Source: Ideonella sp.
GTDB lineage: Bacteria; Pseudomonadota; Gammaproteobacteria; Burkholderiales; Burkholderiaceae_C
NCBI RefSeq assembly: GCF_016702655.1
Contig: NZ_JADJDO010000002.1
Location: 1 to 64,000 of the forward strand
Direction: 5' to 3'
DNA length: 64,000 nt
Part shown: piece by piece, positions 28,991-39,353 of the stretch
Numbering within the stretch: position 1 is the first letter of the stretch
Layout of the letters: the number at the start of each line of letters is the position of its first letter
The notes under the pieces: generated by a model
Database searches by the model: none
What the model saw: only the letters and a program-made list of their open reading frames with translations
Told to the model about the DNA's origin: nothing
Position numbers and translations under genes: made by a program

Positions 28991-29236
28991 ATGGGTTCAT
29001 TCAGCGTCTGGCACTGGTTGATCGTGCTCCTGATCGTCGTGCTCGTGTTCGGCACCAAGAAGCTGAAGAACATCGGCTCCGACCTCGGCGGCGCGGTCAA
29101 GGGCTTCAAGGATGGCGTGCGCGATGGCGGGGCGACGACGAGCGCCGAGCCCGCCGCACCGCCGCCGCAGCAGGTGGCGCAGAAGACGGCCGACCCGGCC
29201 AACACTGTCGACGTCGAAGCCAAGTCGCGCGGCTGA
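28991..29236 (+). CDS. tatA: Sec-independent translocase subunit TatA
   Basis: An 81-residue intact TatA. A single N-terminal membrane helix (WHWLIVLLIVVLVFGTKKL) is followed by the FGTKKLKNIG hinge, the amphipathic helix GSDLGGAVKGFKDGVRD and a flexible Pro/Ala tail. TatA oligomers form the passage for folded proteins with twin-arginine signals; the CuA protein at 7845 carries such a motif. A CGGAGAAG ribosome site precedes the ATG. It is the first gene of tatABC and one of the few in this block without an indel. Confidence 0.95.
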   Translation: MGSFSVWHWLIVLLIVVLVFGTKKLKNIGSDLGGAVKGFKDGVRDGGATTSAEPAAPPPQQVAQKTADPANTVDVEAKSRG

Positions 29237-29258
29237 CGAGCCGCCTCCGCGCTGGCGC

Positions 29259-29750
29259 ATGATCGACTTCGGCTTCGACAAGATCGCGCTCATCGGCGCC
29301 GTGGCGCTCATCGTCATCGGCCCCGAGAAGCTGCCGCGCGTGGCGCGCACGGTGGGCCACTTCCATCGGCAAGGCGCAGCGCTACGTGGCCGACGTGAAG
29401 GCCGAGGTCAACCGTTCGATCGAGCTCGAGGAGCTCAAGAAGATGAAGACCGAGTTCGAGGATGCGGCGCGCAACGTCGAGCAGACGGTCTCGAGCGAGA
29501 TCCACCAGACGACGAGCGATCTCGACGCGGCCTGGCAGAGCAGCGTGCTCGCCGAGCCGTCGATCGCGGGCAGCGGCGGGCATGACGGCCTGCGCCCGCC
29601 GCCCGAGTACAAGCACCCCAACAAGCACTGGCGCGCCAGCGCTCGGCGCTGCCGCAGTGGTGCAAGCAGCGCAACGGCATTCGCGCCAAGGCGCAATCGG
29701 GTGCGGCGCGCGTCGCGCGCTTCAGGCCGCCGCGCAACCCGGCCGCTTGA
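29259..29750 (+). pseudogene. tatB: Sec-independent translocase subunit TatB, frame disrupted
   Basis: TatB binds twin-arginine signals together with TatC. The start at 29259 gives MIDFGFDKIALIGAVALIVI and GPEKLPRVARTVG, the diagnostic hinge. Slips at 29365-29390 move the rest to another frame: RYVADVKAEVNRSIELEELK, FEDAARNVEQTVSSEIHQTT, then LRPPPEYKHPNKHW. A last slip near 29638 gives ALPQWCKQRNGIRAKAQSGA and stop 29750. That stop shares its A with the tatC start. Corrected length is about 163 residues, as in related species. Confidence 0.85.
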
Positions 29751-30527
29751 TGGCCGTGCCGCGAAGGCCGCGACGAACTCGAGGGCACCGAGCGGCCCTT
29801 TGTCGCCCATCTCGTCATCTGCGCGACCGGCTCGTGCGGGCCCCTGATCGCGGTCGGATCGCCTTCGGCGCGCTGGCGCTGTATCCGGGGCCGAGCGGCC
29901 TGTACGACCTGCTCGCCGCGCCGCTCGTCGCGAACCTGCCCGCGGGTACGACGTTGATCGCGACCAACGTGATCTCGCCCTTCCTGGTGCCGCTCAAGAT
30001 CACGCTGCTTGCGGCCTTCCTGGTCGCGCTGCCGGTTGTGCTGTACCAGGCCTGGGCATTCATCGCGCCGGGGCTGTACTCGCACGAGAAGCGGCTAGTG
30101 ATGCCGCTCGTCGTGTCAAGCACGGTACTGTTCTTCGCCGGGGTCGAGTTCTGCTATTTCTTCGTCTTCGGCCAGGTGTTCCGCTTCATCCAGAGTTTCG
30201 CGCCCAAGAGCATCACCGCCGCGCCCGATATCGAGGCCTATCTCGGCTTCGTGATGACGATGTTCATCGCCTTTGGCGCCGCATTCGAGGTGCCGGTGGT
30301 GGTGGTCGTGCTGGCCCGCCTGGGCGTGGTCAGCATCGAGAAGCTCAAGTCGTTTCGCAGCTATTTCATCGTGCTTGCGTTCGTCGTCGCGGCGGTCATC
30401 ACGCCGCCAGACGTGGTGTCTCAGCTCGCGCTGGCGATCCCGATGTGCCTGCTCTACGAAGTCGGATCTGGGCCGCAGGCCCCTGTTTATCAAGCACACG
30501 CAGGCGCCACCGCAGGATGCCGCGTGA
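29750..30527 (+). pseudogene. tatC: Sec-independent translocase subunit TatC, frame disrupted
   Basis: TatC is the six-helix receptor for twin-arginine signals. The N-terminus is scrambled by slips (RDELEGTERPFVAHLV is recoverable in one frame). A long clean frame then contains LYDLLAAPLVANLPAGTTLI, NVISPFLVPLKITLLAAFLV, the conserved GLYSHEKRLVMPLVV, PDIEAYLGFVMTMFIAFGAA, FEVPVVVVVLARLGVVS and ITPPDVVSQLALAIPMC. A last slip near 30465 hides the natural end LFIKHTQAPPQDAA at 30527. All family signatures are retained, so the gene is probably functional in the organism. Confidence 0.87.
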
Positions 30528-30581
30528 CAGTCTGGCTGCGGCCCATAATGCAGCCCTGACTCACGACGGAAGAGGGTTGCA

Positions 30582-31406
30582 ATGAACTCACGCAACGGCG
30601 CGAACGCCGCCAGCCTGCTCGCCCTGGCCCTGTTCGGTGCGCTACCGCTGGCGGCGCAGGCGCAGAGCGCTGGCGATGCCTGGAAGTGGAACGCCACGAT
30701 CTACGGCTGGTTCCCGGCCTTCGGTGGCAGCACGTCGTTTCCGGCCACCGGCAGCGGACCGAGCATCGACGTCAGCACGCAAGATGTCCTGGATGCGCTG
30801 AAGATGGCCTTCATGGGTTCGCTCGAGGCGAAGAAGGGCAAGTGGGGCCTGTGGACCGACCTCGTTTATGCCGACTTCGGCAGCGACAAGTCGGGCTCGC
30901 GCGATTTCACGATCGGGCATGGGCAGATCCCGGTCGGCGTGAGGCGCGAACCTGAACCTGGACCTGAAGAACTGGATCTGGTCCACCGCCGGTCTCTACA
31001 GCCTGGCCGACAAGCCTGAGGGCACGGCCGACCTGTTGTTCGGCGCCCGCATGTCGACATGGACCAGACGCTGAACTGGTCGATCACCGGCACCATCCCG
31101 GCCTGCCCCCAGCGGCGCAGAGCGGGACGGCGACCGCCAGCACGAACAACTGGGGATGCGATCGTCGGCGTGAACGGCCGCATCCGGCTCGGCCCCGAAG
31201 GCAAGTGGTTCATCCCCTACTACCTCGACGTCGGGACCGGCGAGTCGAGGTTCACCTGGCAGGGTATTGCCGGCATCGGCTACCAGTTCGGCTGGGGCTC
31301 GGTGATCGCCGCCTGGCGCTACCTCGACTACGACTTCAAGTCGGGCGGCGTGGTGGAGAGCCTGAACATGAACGGCGGCGCGATCGGCGTCCAGTTCAGC
31401 TTCTAA
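30582..31406 (+). pseudogene. Outer-membrane beta-barrel protein, frame disrupted
   Basis: A secreted protein of about 270 residues. It has a signal peptide (ASLLALALFGALPLAAQAQ) and then alternating strands with aromatic ends (KWNATIYGWFPAFGGSTSF, KWGLWTDLVYADFGSDKSGS). The middle is broken by slips at about 30945, 31050 and 31130. The clean end reads NGRIRLGPEGKWFIPYYLDV, QGIAGIGYQFGWGSVIAAWR and stops at GVQFSF, with the C-terminal Phe expected for outer-membrane insertion. A family name is not evident; proteins of this plan are annotated as hypothetical or porin-like. It overlaps the convergent htrA-type gene by four bases. Confidence 0.6.
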
Positions 31407-32608
31407 TCGACGGCCTGCCTAGCGCGTTCAGGCCGCCTGGCCTGCACCCGGGGCCGCTGCGCAACCGTGACCTGAAGCTCGAGCGCGCGCTCGCCGCGCT
31501 GCACCGCAATCGCTGCCTGCGTCTGCGGCTTGAGCGCGGCCACCGCGGCCAGCAGTTGCGCGGTGTTGGCCACTGGCGTACCGCCGACGTTGACGACCAC
31601 GTCGCCGGGTTTGAGCCCGGCGGCGGCGGCCGGCCCATTGCGCAACACGCCGGTGATCAGCACGCCGTCCTGGATCGGCAACTTAAGGCTCGCGGCGATC
31701 TCGGCCGTCAGGTCGCGCGGCTCGACACCGATCCAGCCGCGCGTGACCATGCCGTCGCGGATCAGGCTCTCCATCACCTGGCGCGCAATCGTCACCGGAA
31801 TCGCGAATCCGATCCCGAGGCTGCCACCTGTGCGCGAAAAGATCGCGGTATTGATGCCGAGCAGGTTGCCCTGCCCATCGACGAGCGCGCCGCCCGAGTT
31901 GCCGGGGTTGATTGCGGCATCGGTCTGGATGAAGTTCTCGAAGGTGTTGATGCCGAGCTGGTTGCGCCCGAGCGCGCTGACGATGCCCGACGTGACCGTC
32001 TGCCCGACGCCGAACGGGTTGCCGATCGCGAGCACCGGGTCGCCGACCTGGACTTCGTCGACATTGCCGAAGGTGATCGCGGGCAGCCGGTCGAGCTCGA
32101 CCTTCAGTACCGCGAGGTCGCTGTCGGGGTCGGCCCCGATCACGCGCGCCTTGGCCTTGCGGGCGTCGGCAAGCTGCACCTCGATGTCGTCGGCGCCTGC
32201 GATGACATGGTTGTTCGTCAGCACGTAGCCCTCGGCAGAAACGATCACGCCCGAGCCGAGGCCGGTCTGGCGCTGGCGCGCATCGCCGGGATCGGCGCCT
32301 TCGCCGAAGAAGAAGCGCAGCCACGGATCGCCATTGCCTTGCGCCGCGCGCGGCGGAGCCTTGCTCGCCGAGACGCTCACGACTGCCGGCGCGGCACGCC
32401 GCGCTGCCAGCGCCAAGCTGAGAGGCGCATGCGGGGCGGCCGCGGCCGCTGGCGAGGCGGCCGAGGCGGGCGGCGCGGCGACGATCGCAACGAGCTCCGG
32501 GCCGGCAGGCCCGCGCGCCAGCCAGCCCGGCTTGAGCGTCGCGACGACGAACAGCACCGCGACGGCGACCGTCACCGCCTGCGAGAAGATGAGCCAGATT
32601 GCGCGCAT
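31403..32608 (-). CDS. Membrane-anchored HtrA/DegS-type serine protease
   Basis: A 401-residue periplasmic protease. One N-terminal helix (FSQAVTVAVAVLFVVATL) without a clear cleavage site suggests anchoring, as in DegS. The catalytic triad is H134 (LTNNHVIAG), D164 (DPDSDLAVLKV) and S238 (AAINPGNSGGAL). One PDZ domain follows (TRGWIGVEPRDLTAEIAASL, GPAAAAGLKPGDVVVNVGG). A single PDZ and an anchor fit DegS or AlgW-like regulators that cut an anti-sigma factor, though many betaproteobacteria keep one such enzyme for general quality control. The frame is fully intact; the indel-rich block ends here. Confidence 0.88.
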   Translation of the reverse strand: MRAIWLIFSQAVTVAVAVLFVVATLKPGWLARGPAGPELVAIVAAPPASAASPAAAAAPHAPLSLALAARRAAPAVVSVSASKAPPRAAQGNGDPWLRFFFGEGADPGDARQRQTGLGSGVIVSAEGYVLTNNHVIAGADDIEVQLADARKAKARVIGADPDSDLAVLKVELDRLPAITFGNVDEVQVGDPVLAIGNPFGVGQTVTSGIVSALGRNQLGINTFENFIQTDAAINPGNSGGALVDGQGNLLGINTAIFSRTGGSLGIGFAIPVTIARQVMESLIRDGMVTRGWIGVEPRDLTAEIAASLKLPIQDGVLITGVLRNGPAAAAGLKPGDVVVNVGGTPVANTAQLLAAVAALKPQTQAAIAVQRGERALELQVTVAQRPRVQARRPERARQAVD

Positions 32609-32642
32609 GGTCGGCGCTATTGTCGCTTTGCCTCTCCTGCGC

Positions 32643-33503
<861 letters not shown>

Positions 33504-33588
33504 GTCTTCGGGGGTTTGTGCGGCACTAGCGTAACGCAGGGCGAGCGAGAATCGGCCATCGCCGCTCGCGCGCAAGCGCCACAACGCC

Positions 33589-35079
33589 ATGAGTTCGACC
33601 CCGGCCTACGACCAGCTCGCTGCTGCGAGCCAGCGCCTCTACCACTTCGGCCACCTGGCTTCGATCGCACGCTGGGACCAGGAGACCAACATGCCGCCCG
33701 GCGGCAACGAGGCGCGCGGCGCGGCGCTGGCCGAACTCGCGGCGCTGATGCACCGCCTGCGCACCGAGCCCGGGCTCGGCGATGCGATCGCGCGCGCCGA
33801 GCAGGAGTCGCTGGACGACGTGCAGCGCGCCAACCTGCGCGAGATCCGCCGCGAATGGCAGCAGTCGACGGCGCTGCCCGAGGCGCTGGTGCAGGCGCGC
33901 ACGCTCGCCGCATCGCGTTGCGAACATGCCTGGCGCGCGCAGCGCCAGGCCAACGACTGGAAGGGTTTCCTCGCCAACTTTCGCGACGTGATGCGCCTCG
34001 CGCGCGAGGAGGCCGAACTGCTCTCTCAACTGCAGGGCGTCTCGAAGTACGAGGCGCTGATGGACCGTTTCGAGCCCGGCATGACCTGCGCCGAGGTCGA
34101 CCGCGTGTTCGGCGACCTGAAAGCTTGGCTCCCGGGCCTCGTGCGCCAGGCGCAGGAACGCCAGGGGCGCGAGACGACGGCGATGCCGATCGGCCCGTTC
34201 TCGACCGAGCGCCAGAAGGCACTGTGCGAGCACGTCACGCGCATGCTCGGTTTCGACTTCAGCCGCGGGCGACTGGACGTGTCGACGCACCCCTTCTCGG
34301 GCGGCGTGCCCGAGGACGTGCGGCTGACGACGCGCTACCGCGACGACGACTTCCTGCAGAGCCTGATGGGCACGATCCACGAGACCGGCCACGGCCGCTA
34401 CGAGCAGAACCGGCCGCGCGAACTGCTCGGCCAGCCGGTCTCGGAGGCGCGCTCGATGGCCTTCCACGAGAGCCAGAGCCTGTCGTTCGAGATGCAGATC
34501 GGGCGCAGCCGCGGATTTGCCGGCCTCCTCGCGCCGCTGCTCGTCGAGGCCTTCGGCGCGCAGCCGGCGTTCGAGCCGGACAACTTGTACCGCCTGCTGA
34601 CGCGCGTCGAGCCGGGGCTGATCCGCGTCGACGCCGACGAACTCACCTATCCGGCGCACGTCATCCTGCGCTACGAGATCGAGCGCGCGCTGATCGAGGG
34701 CGACGCCGAGCCCGACGACATCCCGGCGCTGTGGGACGAGAAGATGCTGGCGCTGCTCGGCCGCGACACGCGCGGCGACTTCCGCGACGGCCCGCTGCAG
34801 GACGTGCACTGGCCGGGCGGCGCGTTCGGCTATTTCCCCTGCTACACGCTGGGCGCGATGTACGCGGCGCAGTGGTTCGCCGCGATCCGGCGCCAGGTGC
34901 CCGATCTCGACGAGCGCATCGCGCGCGGCGACCTCGCGCCGGCCTTCGACTGGCTGCGCGACAACATCTGGCTCGCCGCGAGCCGCTGGCCGGTCGAGGA
35001 GCTCGCGCTGCGCGCGAGCGGCGAGCGGCTGAATCCGGCACATTTCCGCGCGCACCTGGAGCGGCGCTACCTTGCCTGA
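33589..35079 (+). CDS. M32-family carboxypeptidase (Taq type)
   Basis: A 496-residue zinc metallocarboxypeptidase. The HExxH motif is H264-E265-T-G-H268 in GTIHETGHGRYEQNRP, and the M32-specific HESQSLSFEMQIGRSRGF follows about 30 residues later. The N-terminus (YDQLAAASQRLYHFGHLASI, RWDQETNMPPGG) and end (NPAHFRAHLERRYLA) match full-length family members of about 500 residues. It removes C-terminal residues from peptides in the cytosol. It overlaps the next gene by eight bases. Confidence 0.93.
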   Translation: MSSTPAYDQLAAASQRLYHFGHLASIARWDQETNMPPGGNEARGAALAELAALMHRLRTEPGLGDAIARAEQESLDDVQRANLREIRREWQQSTALPEALVQARTLAASRCEHAWRAQRQANDWKGFLANFRDVMRLAREEAELLSQLQGVSKYEALMDRFEPGMTCAEVDRVFGDLKAWLPGLVRQAQERQGRETTAMPIGPFSTERQKALCEHVTRMLGFDFSRGRLDVSTHPFSGGVPEDVRLTTRYRDDDFLQSLMGTIHETGHGRYEQNRPRELLGQPVSEARSMAFHESQSLSFEMQIGRSRGFAGLLAPLLVEAFGAQPAFEPDNLYRLLTRVEPGLIRVDADELTYPAHVILRYEIERALIEGDAEPDDIPALWDEKMLALLGRDTRGDFRDGPLQDVHWPGGAFGYFPCYTLGAMYAAQWFAAIRRQVPDLDERIARGDLAPAFDWLRDNIWLAASRWPVEELALRASGERLNPAHFRAHLERRYLA

Positions 35080-36097
35080 GTCACCGGGGCTGCCGCTCGT
35101 CCTGACGATGGGCGATGCCTGTGGCATCGGCCCCGAGATCCTGGCGAAAGTCTTTCTCGGCGCCAGGCCCGAGGCGCGTGGTGCCTTCGTGCTCGGCGAC
35201 CTGGCCGTGATGCGGCGCGCGGCTGCGCTGTGCGGCGAGGGCCTTCTGCCGGTGGCGCAGATCGAGGGCCCGGCCGATGCGCTGTGCTGCCCGCCCGGTT
35301 GCGTGCCGGTGTTGCCCGCGGCCGGACTGCCGCCCGACCTGGCCGACGCGCCGATGGGCAAGGTCGACGCCCGCGCGGGCGCGGCCGCCGCGGCCTGCAT
35401 CCGCCAGGCGGCGGACATGGCACTTGCGGGCAAGGTGGCCGCGATCGTCACCGCGCCCATCCACAAGGAAGCGCTGGCTGCGGCTGGGGTTGCCTTCCCG
35501 GGCCACACCGAGATGCTGCAGGCCTGGTCGGGGGGCGCGCCGGTGCGCATGATGCTTGCCAACGACGAGTTGCGCACGGTGCTGGTGACGATCCACGTCT
35601 CGCTGCGGCGCGCGATCGATCTCGTGACCTTCGACGCCGTGCTCGACACGCTGCGTATCGCGCACCGCGCTGCGGCGGCCTTCAGCTTGGCTACGCCGCG
35701 CATCGCTGTGGCCGGGCTCAATCCGCATGCCGGCGAGGGCGGGTTGTTCGGCGACGAGGAGTCGCGGATCATCGCGCCCGCCATCGCCGCCGCGCGCGCC
35801 GATGGCATCGATGCGCTGGGCCCCTTGGCGCCCGACACGGTCTTCATGCGCGCGCGCCACACGGCCGCGCATCCAGGCGAGTTCGACCTCGTGGTCGCGA
35901 TGACCCACGATCACGCGCTGATTCCGATCAAGTATCTCGGCATCGCCGACGGCGTCAACGTGACGCTCGGCCTGCCCTTCGTGCGCACGAGTCCGGATCA
36001 CGGCACGGCGTTCGACATCGCCGGCCGCGGCACGGCCGATCCGGCGAGCCTGCTCGCCGCGATGCGCATGGCTCGAAAGACTTCAGTGAACCGTTGA
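35072..36097 (+). CDS. pdxA: 4-hydroxythreonine-4-phosphate dehydrogenase (PdxA family)
   Basis: A 341-residue NAD-dependent dehydrogenase in the DXP-dependent pyridoxal phosphate route. The likely start is TTG at 35072, because the conserved LPLVLTMGDACGIGPEILAK begins a few residues later and no ATG or GTG precedes it; the start lies inside the end of the carboxypeptidase gene. Metal-site histidines are seen in APIHKEALAAAGVAFPGHTE and VAGLNPHAGEGGLFGDEE. The tail ASLLAAMRMARK is typical. The motif reads GDACG where the textbook PdxA has GDPAG, which also occurs in PdxA-like paralogues acting on other substrates, so the exact role is slightly uncertain. Confidence 0.85.
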   Translation: MPESPGLPLVLTMGDACGIGPEILAKVFLGARPEARGAFVLGDLAVMRRAAALCGEGLLPVAQIEGPADALCCPPGCVPVLPAAGLPPDLADAPMGKVDARAGAAAAACIRQAADMALAGKVAAIVTAPIHKEALAAAGVAFPGHTEMLQAWSGGAPVRMMLANDELRTVLVTIHVSLRRAIDLVTFDAVLDTLRIAHRAAAAFSLATPRIAVAGLNPHAGEGGLFGDEESRIIAPAIAAARADGIDALGPLAPDTVFMRARHTAAHPGEFDLVVAMTHDHALIPIKYLGIADGVNVTLGLPFVRTSPDHGTAFDIAGRGTADPASLLAAMRMARKTSVNR

Positions 36098-38605
36098 CGT
36101 GCCGGCGGGCTTGAGCGCGGCGAGCTGCTTGCGCGCCCGGGCCGTGGCGCGCTCGAGCAGATAGCTGCTCTCGTAGGCGCGCAGCCGGCCCGACTCGCAC
36201 AGGCGCGCCAGCATGCGCGACGTGAACGAGATCGTCTCCTGGTGCCGCCGCCCGTGCGTGAAGGCGAAGAAGCTGCGCCCGCTGCTGACATAGCTCAGGC
36301 GCACCTTCTGCCAGCGGTCCTTGACGTGCATCTGGTAGGCGAAGCCGACCTGGAGGTGGTTCATCAGTTCCGGACCGTGCGCCGGTTCGGGCGCGGCGAC
36401 GCTGAGGTCGATGTCCAGCCCCAGATCCAGCGGTGTGGGCGTTGTCTCGTCGGCGTCGGCAGCGTCTGCACCGGCGATGGACCCCGCCTCGGCCACGAGC
36501 GGGTCGATCGGGCTTGCCCAGTCGACGGCCTGTTCGGCCACCAGGCCGACGCGCGCGGCTTCCTCGGCCGAGAAGTGGGGTGCGAGCGGCGGTTCGGGCA
36601 TCGGCCCCGACGGCCCGCCGACACCCTGCACCGCCATGGTTTCCGCGCGTGGCAACGGCTGATCGAAGGCCGCGTCGAGCTGCTTGGCGAGCAGGTTGCG
36701 TTCGAGTTCGCTCGGTGCCTGACCCTTGAGCGATTCGGCATGCGCGGGCAACAGCCTGCCGAAGAACTCGCGCTGCGCCGGCTCGGGCCAGCCGATCAGC
36801 GTCATGCCCTCGTTGAGGGCCTTCATCAGACCCGGCAACTGCATCAGGAAAGCCTTGCGCAAGGCAGGCGTGCCCTTGGGCTGAACGCTCATCACGAGCT
36901 CGCTCGCGGCGCGCCGCAGACGCTGCGTGCGCTCGGCATGCGGGCCGTCGCGCCGCACCGCAAGCGCGAGCGCCTGGCTCCACACCTGGGACAGGAAGTC
37001 GCGCAGATAGTCCTGCATCGGAACCGGCGCGAGCGCATTCTGCAGCTGCTGCATGTAGCGCTGCTGCACGCGCAGTTCCGTCTCCTTGCCGTCGAGCAGA
37101 GAGGCCGCCGCGCCGTGCGCCTCGACATCGCCCTCGTTCTGCTGCTCGATGAAGGCCTCGAGCAGCGTCAACTTGGCGGCGTAGACGCCGACCTGATCGA
37201 AGTCGCCTTCGATGATCTCCTGCACCAGCTCGCGCACGCGGGCCAGGAACTGGCGGCCCGGACCGTCATCGAAGTCGTCGAAGGCGCAGGCCAGCGAGGC
37301 GATGCGGTTGACGAAGCGCCGCACCGGATGCTTGCGCGACGTGAAGAAGCTCGTGTCGGCGAGCGCCACACGCAGTACCGGCAACTGCAGGCGCGCGATC
37401 TGGCGCGCCATCTGCGGCGACACGCGCGGGTCGGACAGGATCTGGTCGAACAGGCTGCCGACCACGTCGATCACCATGTGGTCGAGCGTGCCGCTGGAGG
37501 CATCGCGCAACTCGTCGCGGTGGGCACGGATGAGGTTGACGGCCATCAGCCCGGTCAGCCCTTCGTCGCGCAGGCCGCCGGTGCCCGCGCTGAAGCCGCC
37601 GGGCCCCGAACCGCGCTGCGACGACTCCGTGCGCGAGGGCGCGGGTGCGAATCCGGAAGGCGCGGGCACGTCCGCCAGGCTCCCCGGCCGGCTGGTAACG
37701 GCTGTCAGGCGCCGGATCAGCGACATCAGCTCGGCGTCGGCCATCTCGGGCCCGGACGCGCCCGCACTGCCGTGTCCGCTGCTTGCATAGCCGGCACCGC
37801 TGCGCGACGACATCGGCCCACGCCGACTGTCGATGGCGCCGAGGGTGGAGCCGCCGGTGGACGCGCTGCCGCCGGCAGTGGTTCCACCACCGCCGACCTG
37901 GGTCTCTTCGCGCGGCAGCGTTGCATAGCCCGAGGTCACGCGGTCGTTGCCCGGCCCTTCGACGCCGCGGATGCTCAGGTGCACCGGTTGCACGCCGCGC
38001 GCCTTCAGGTCGCTCACGATCTCGGCGTAGCACAGGCGCATGCCCTTGGCCATTACCGGCGCGAGCTCGCGCGCGAGCAGCTTGCGCGTGTCGCGCTCAG
38101 ACGACGCGGCCTCGATGGCTTTGAAGAGCGCGGCGCCCACGGCCTCGGGCCGGAAAGGGTTGCGATCCTGGTCGGCACGACCGACATTCAGCAGTGCGCC
38201 CATGAAGGCTGCCAGGTCGCGAAGTTCCCATTCGCACTCGTGCGAGATCGCCTGGCTGATGCGATCCGAGAACATGCGCTCCTCGACTTCGGCGTCGTCG
38301 ACGAGGCTGAGCGACTCCCAGCTTGCCGACGCAAGCTGGCGCTGGCTGCCTGCCAGGCGCGGCGCGAGCTCGGCCTTCAGCCCGGCGCGGACCGACTCCT
38401 CGAAGGTGCGGCAGAAGGTCGGCATGCGGTGACGCAGGTCGAACTGCGCGGCGAGAAATGCATCACGCTCGAAGATGCGCGCCGTTGCCTGCGCCATCGC
38501 GCCCAGCAGATCGACCGCGCGCGCCGCCGCCGTCGAGGCGGTTGCCACGACATGGCCGAGGGCCGCGTCGAGGGCGGCCAGGGTGCGGGGATCGGTCGGG
38601 TTCAT
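36083..38605 (-). CDS. DUF1631-domain protein
   Basis: A large cytosolic protein of 840 residues (start MNPTDPRTLAALDAALG at 38605; a longer start at 38635 is possible). It is a DUF1631 protein: helical N-terminus (FDLRHRMPTFCRTFEESVRA, YAEIVSDLKARGVQPVHLSI), a low-complexity Gly/Ser linker near residues 240-290, then ILSDPRVSPQMARQIARLQL and the long helical core. The end (QVGFAYQMHVKDRWQKVRLS, YVSSGRSFFAFTHGRRHQE) resembles a PilZ-like beta-barrel, so cyclic-di-GMP binding or a link to motility is possible but unproven. It overlaps pdxA tail to tail by 15 bases. Confidence 0.8.
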   Translation of the reverse strand: MNPTDPRTLAALDAALGHVVATASTAAARAVDLLGAMAQATARIFERDAFLAAQFDLRHRMPTFCRTFEESVRAGLKAELAPRLAGSQRQLASASWESLSLVDDAEVEERMFSDRISQAISHECEWELRDLAAFMGALLNVGRADQDRNPFRPEAVGAALFKAIEAASSERDTRKLLARELAPVMAKGMRLCYAEIVSDLKARGVQPVHLSIRGVEGPGNDRVTSGYATLPREETQVGGGGTTAGGSASTGGSTLGAIDSRRGPMSSRSGAGYASSGHGSAGASGPEMADAELMSLIRRLTAVTSRPGSLADVPAPSGFAPAPSRTESSQRGSGPGGFSAGTGGLRDEGLTGLMAVNLIRAHRDELRDASSGTLDHMVIDVVGSLFDQILSDPRVSPQMARQIARLQLPVLRVALADTSFFTSRKHPVRRFVNRIASLACAFDDFDDGPGRQFLARVRELVQEIIEGDFDQVGVYAAKLTLLEAFIEQQNEGDVEAHGAAASLLDGKETELRVQQRYMQQLQNALAPVPMQDYLRDFLSQVWSQALALAVRRDGPHAERTQRLRRAASELVMSVQPKGTPALRKAFLMQLPGLMKALNEGMTLIGWPEPAQREFFGRLLPAHAESLKGQAPSELERNLLAKQLDAAFDQPLPRAETMAVQGVGGPSGPMPEPPLAPHFSAEEAARVGLVAEQAVDWASPIDPLVAEAGSIAGADAADADETTPTPLDLGLDIDLSVAAPEPAHGPELMNHLQVGFAYQMHVKDRWQKVRLSYVSSGRSFFAFTHGRRHQETISFTSRMLARLCESGRLRAYESSYLLERATARARKQLAALKPAGTSTVH

Positions 38606-38738
38606 CTCCGGCGGGTTGGCTAGACCCCGGCCCACGGCATGAGCGGCGGCATCGTTGCGCCTGCTTTCGCAAGGCCAAGGTCATCCGGGTTATCGGCCAG
38701 GCCCGCCTGAACCTGATAGGCCGTCGCTGCGCAGGGGC

Positions 38739-39158
38739 CTACTTGCGCAGCGCGTCGCGGATCTCGCGCAGCAGGACCACGTCTTCCGGCGTCGGCGGGG
38801 GGGCTTGCGGCGCGGGGGCGGGCTCCTCGCGCTTGAGGCGGTTGATCTGCTTGACCATGATGAAGATGATGAAGGCGAGGATCAGGAAGTTCAGCGACAC
38901 GGTGATGAAGCTTCCGTAGGCGAGCACGGCGCCGGCCTTCCTGGCCTCGGCAAGCGTAGTCGCCGTCTGGCCGACCAGCGGGATGAAGTAGTTGGAGAAG
39001 TCCAGCCCGCCGAAGATCTTGCTCACGATCGGCATGATGACGTCGCCGACGATGGAGTCGACGATCTTTCCGAACGCGCCGCCGATGATCACGCCCACGG
39101 CGAGGTCGATGACGTTGCCCTTGACGGCGAATTCCCTGAACTCCGATGCCATTCCCAT
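38739..39158 (-). CDS. mscL: Large-conductance mechanosensitive channel MscL
   Basis: A 139-residue pentameric channel that opens under membrane tension to release solutes. The N-terminal signature EFREFAVKGNVIDLAVGVII is followed by GGAFGKIVDSIVGDVIMPIV, the gate helix TM1. TM2 is SFITVSLNFLILAFIIFIMV. The cytosolic C-terminal helix ends PEDVVLLREIRDALRK. The start at 39158 follows GGGAG. It stands alone, divergent from petABC. Confidence 0.96.
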   Translation of the reverse strand: MGMASEFREFAVKGNVIDLAVGVIIGGAFGKIVDSIVGDVIMPIVSKIFGGLDFSNYFIPLVGQTATTLAEARKAGAVLAYGSFITVSLNFLILAFIIFIMVKQINRLKREEPAPAPQAPPPTPEDVVLLREIRDALRK

Positions 39159-39264
39159 GTTGCGTGCTCCCGAGGTTGCTCGATGTCCGGGCGGGTTCGC
39201 CGCCTGGCAGACCGGTTGCGGCCCCTTGCTGCAGATCCCGGCCGTCGCCAATTCTGCCGCGGAA

Positions 39265-39291
39265 TTGGCCACAGTTGGGCTCCATTAGAAT
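39265..39291 (+). promoter_or_regulatory. Possible sigma-70 promoter of petABC
   Basis: TAGAAT at 39286-39291 could be the -10 box and TTGGCC at 39265-39270 the -35 box, with a 15 base gap that is shorter than ideal. The petA start is 62 bases downstream of the -10. Read by eye only. Confidence 0.35.
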
Positions 39292-39353
39292 CAACGGTTG
39301 CGTCCGCGCGGAAGTGCGCAGTTCAGACGCGCAAGCCCGACCCGAGGATCTTC

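Noticed and set aside
17100..31000. Mass pseudogenisation as a sign of genome decay
   Set aside because: Essential genes such as tatC, hisE and argB keep perfect conserved blocks and need only single-base repairs, so sequence error is the simpler explanation.
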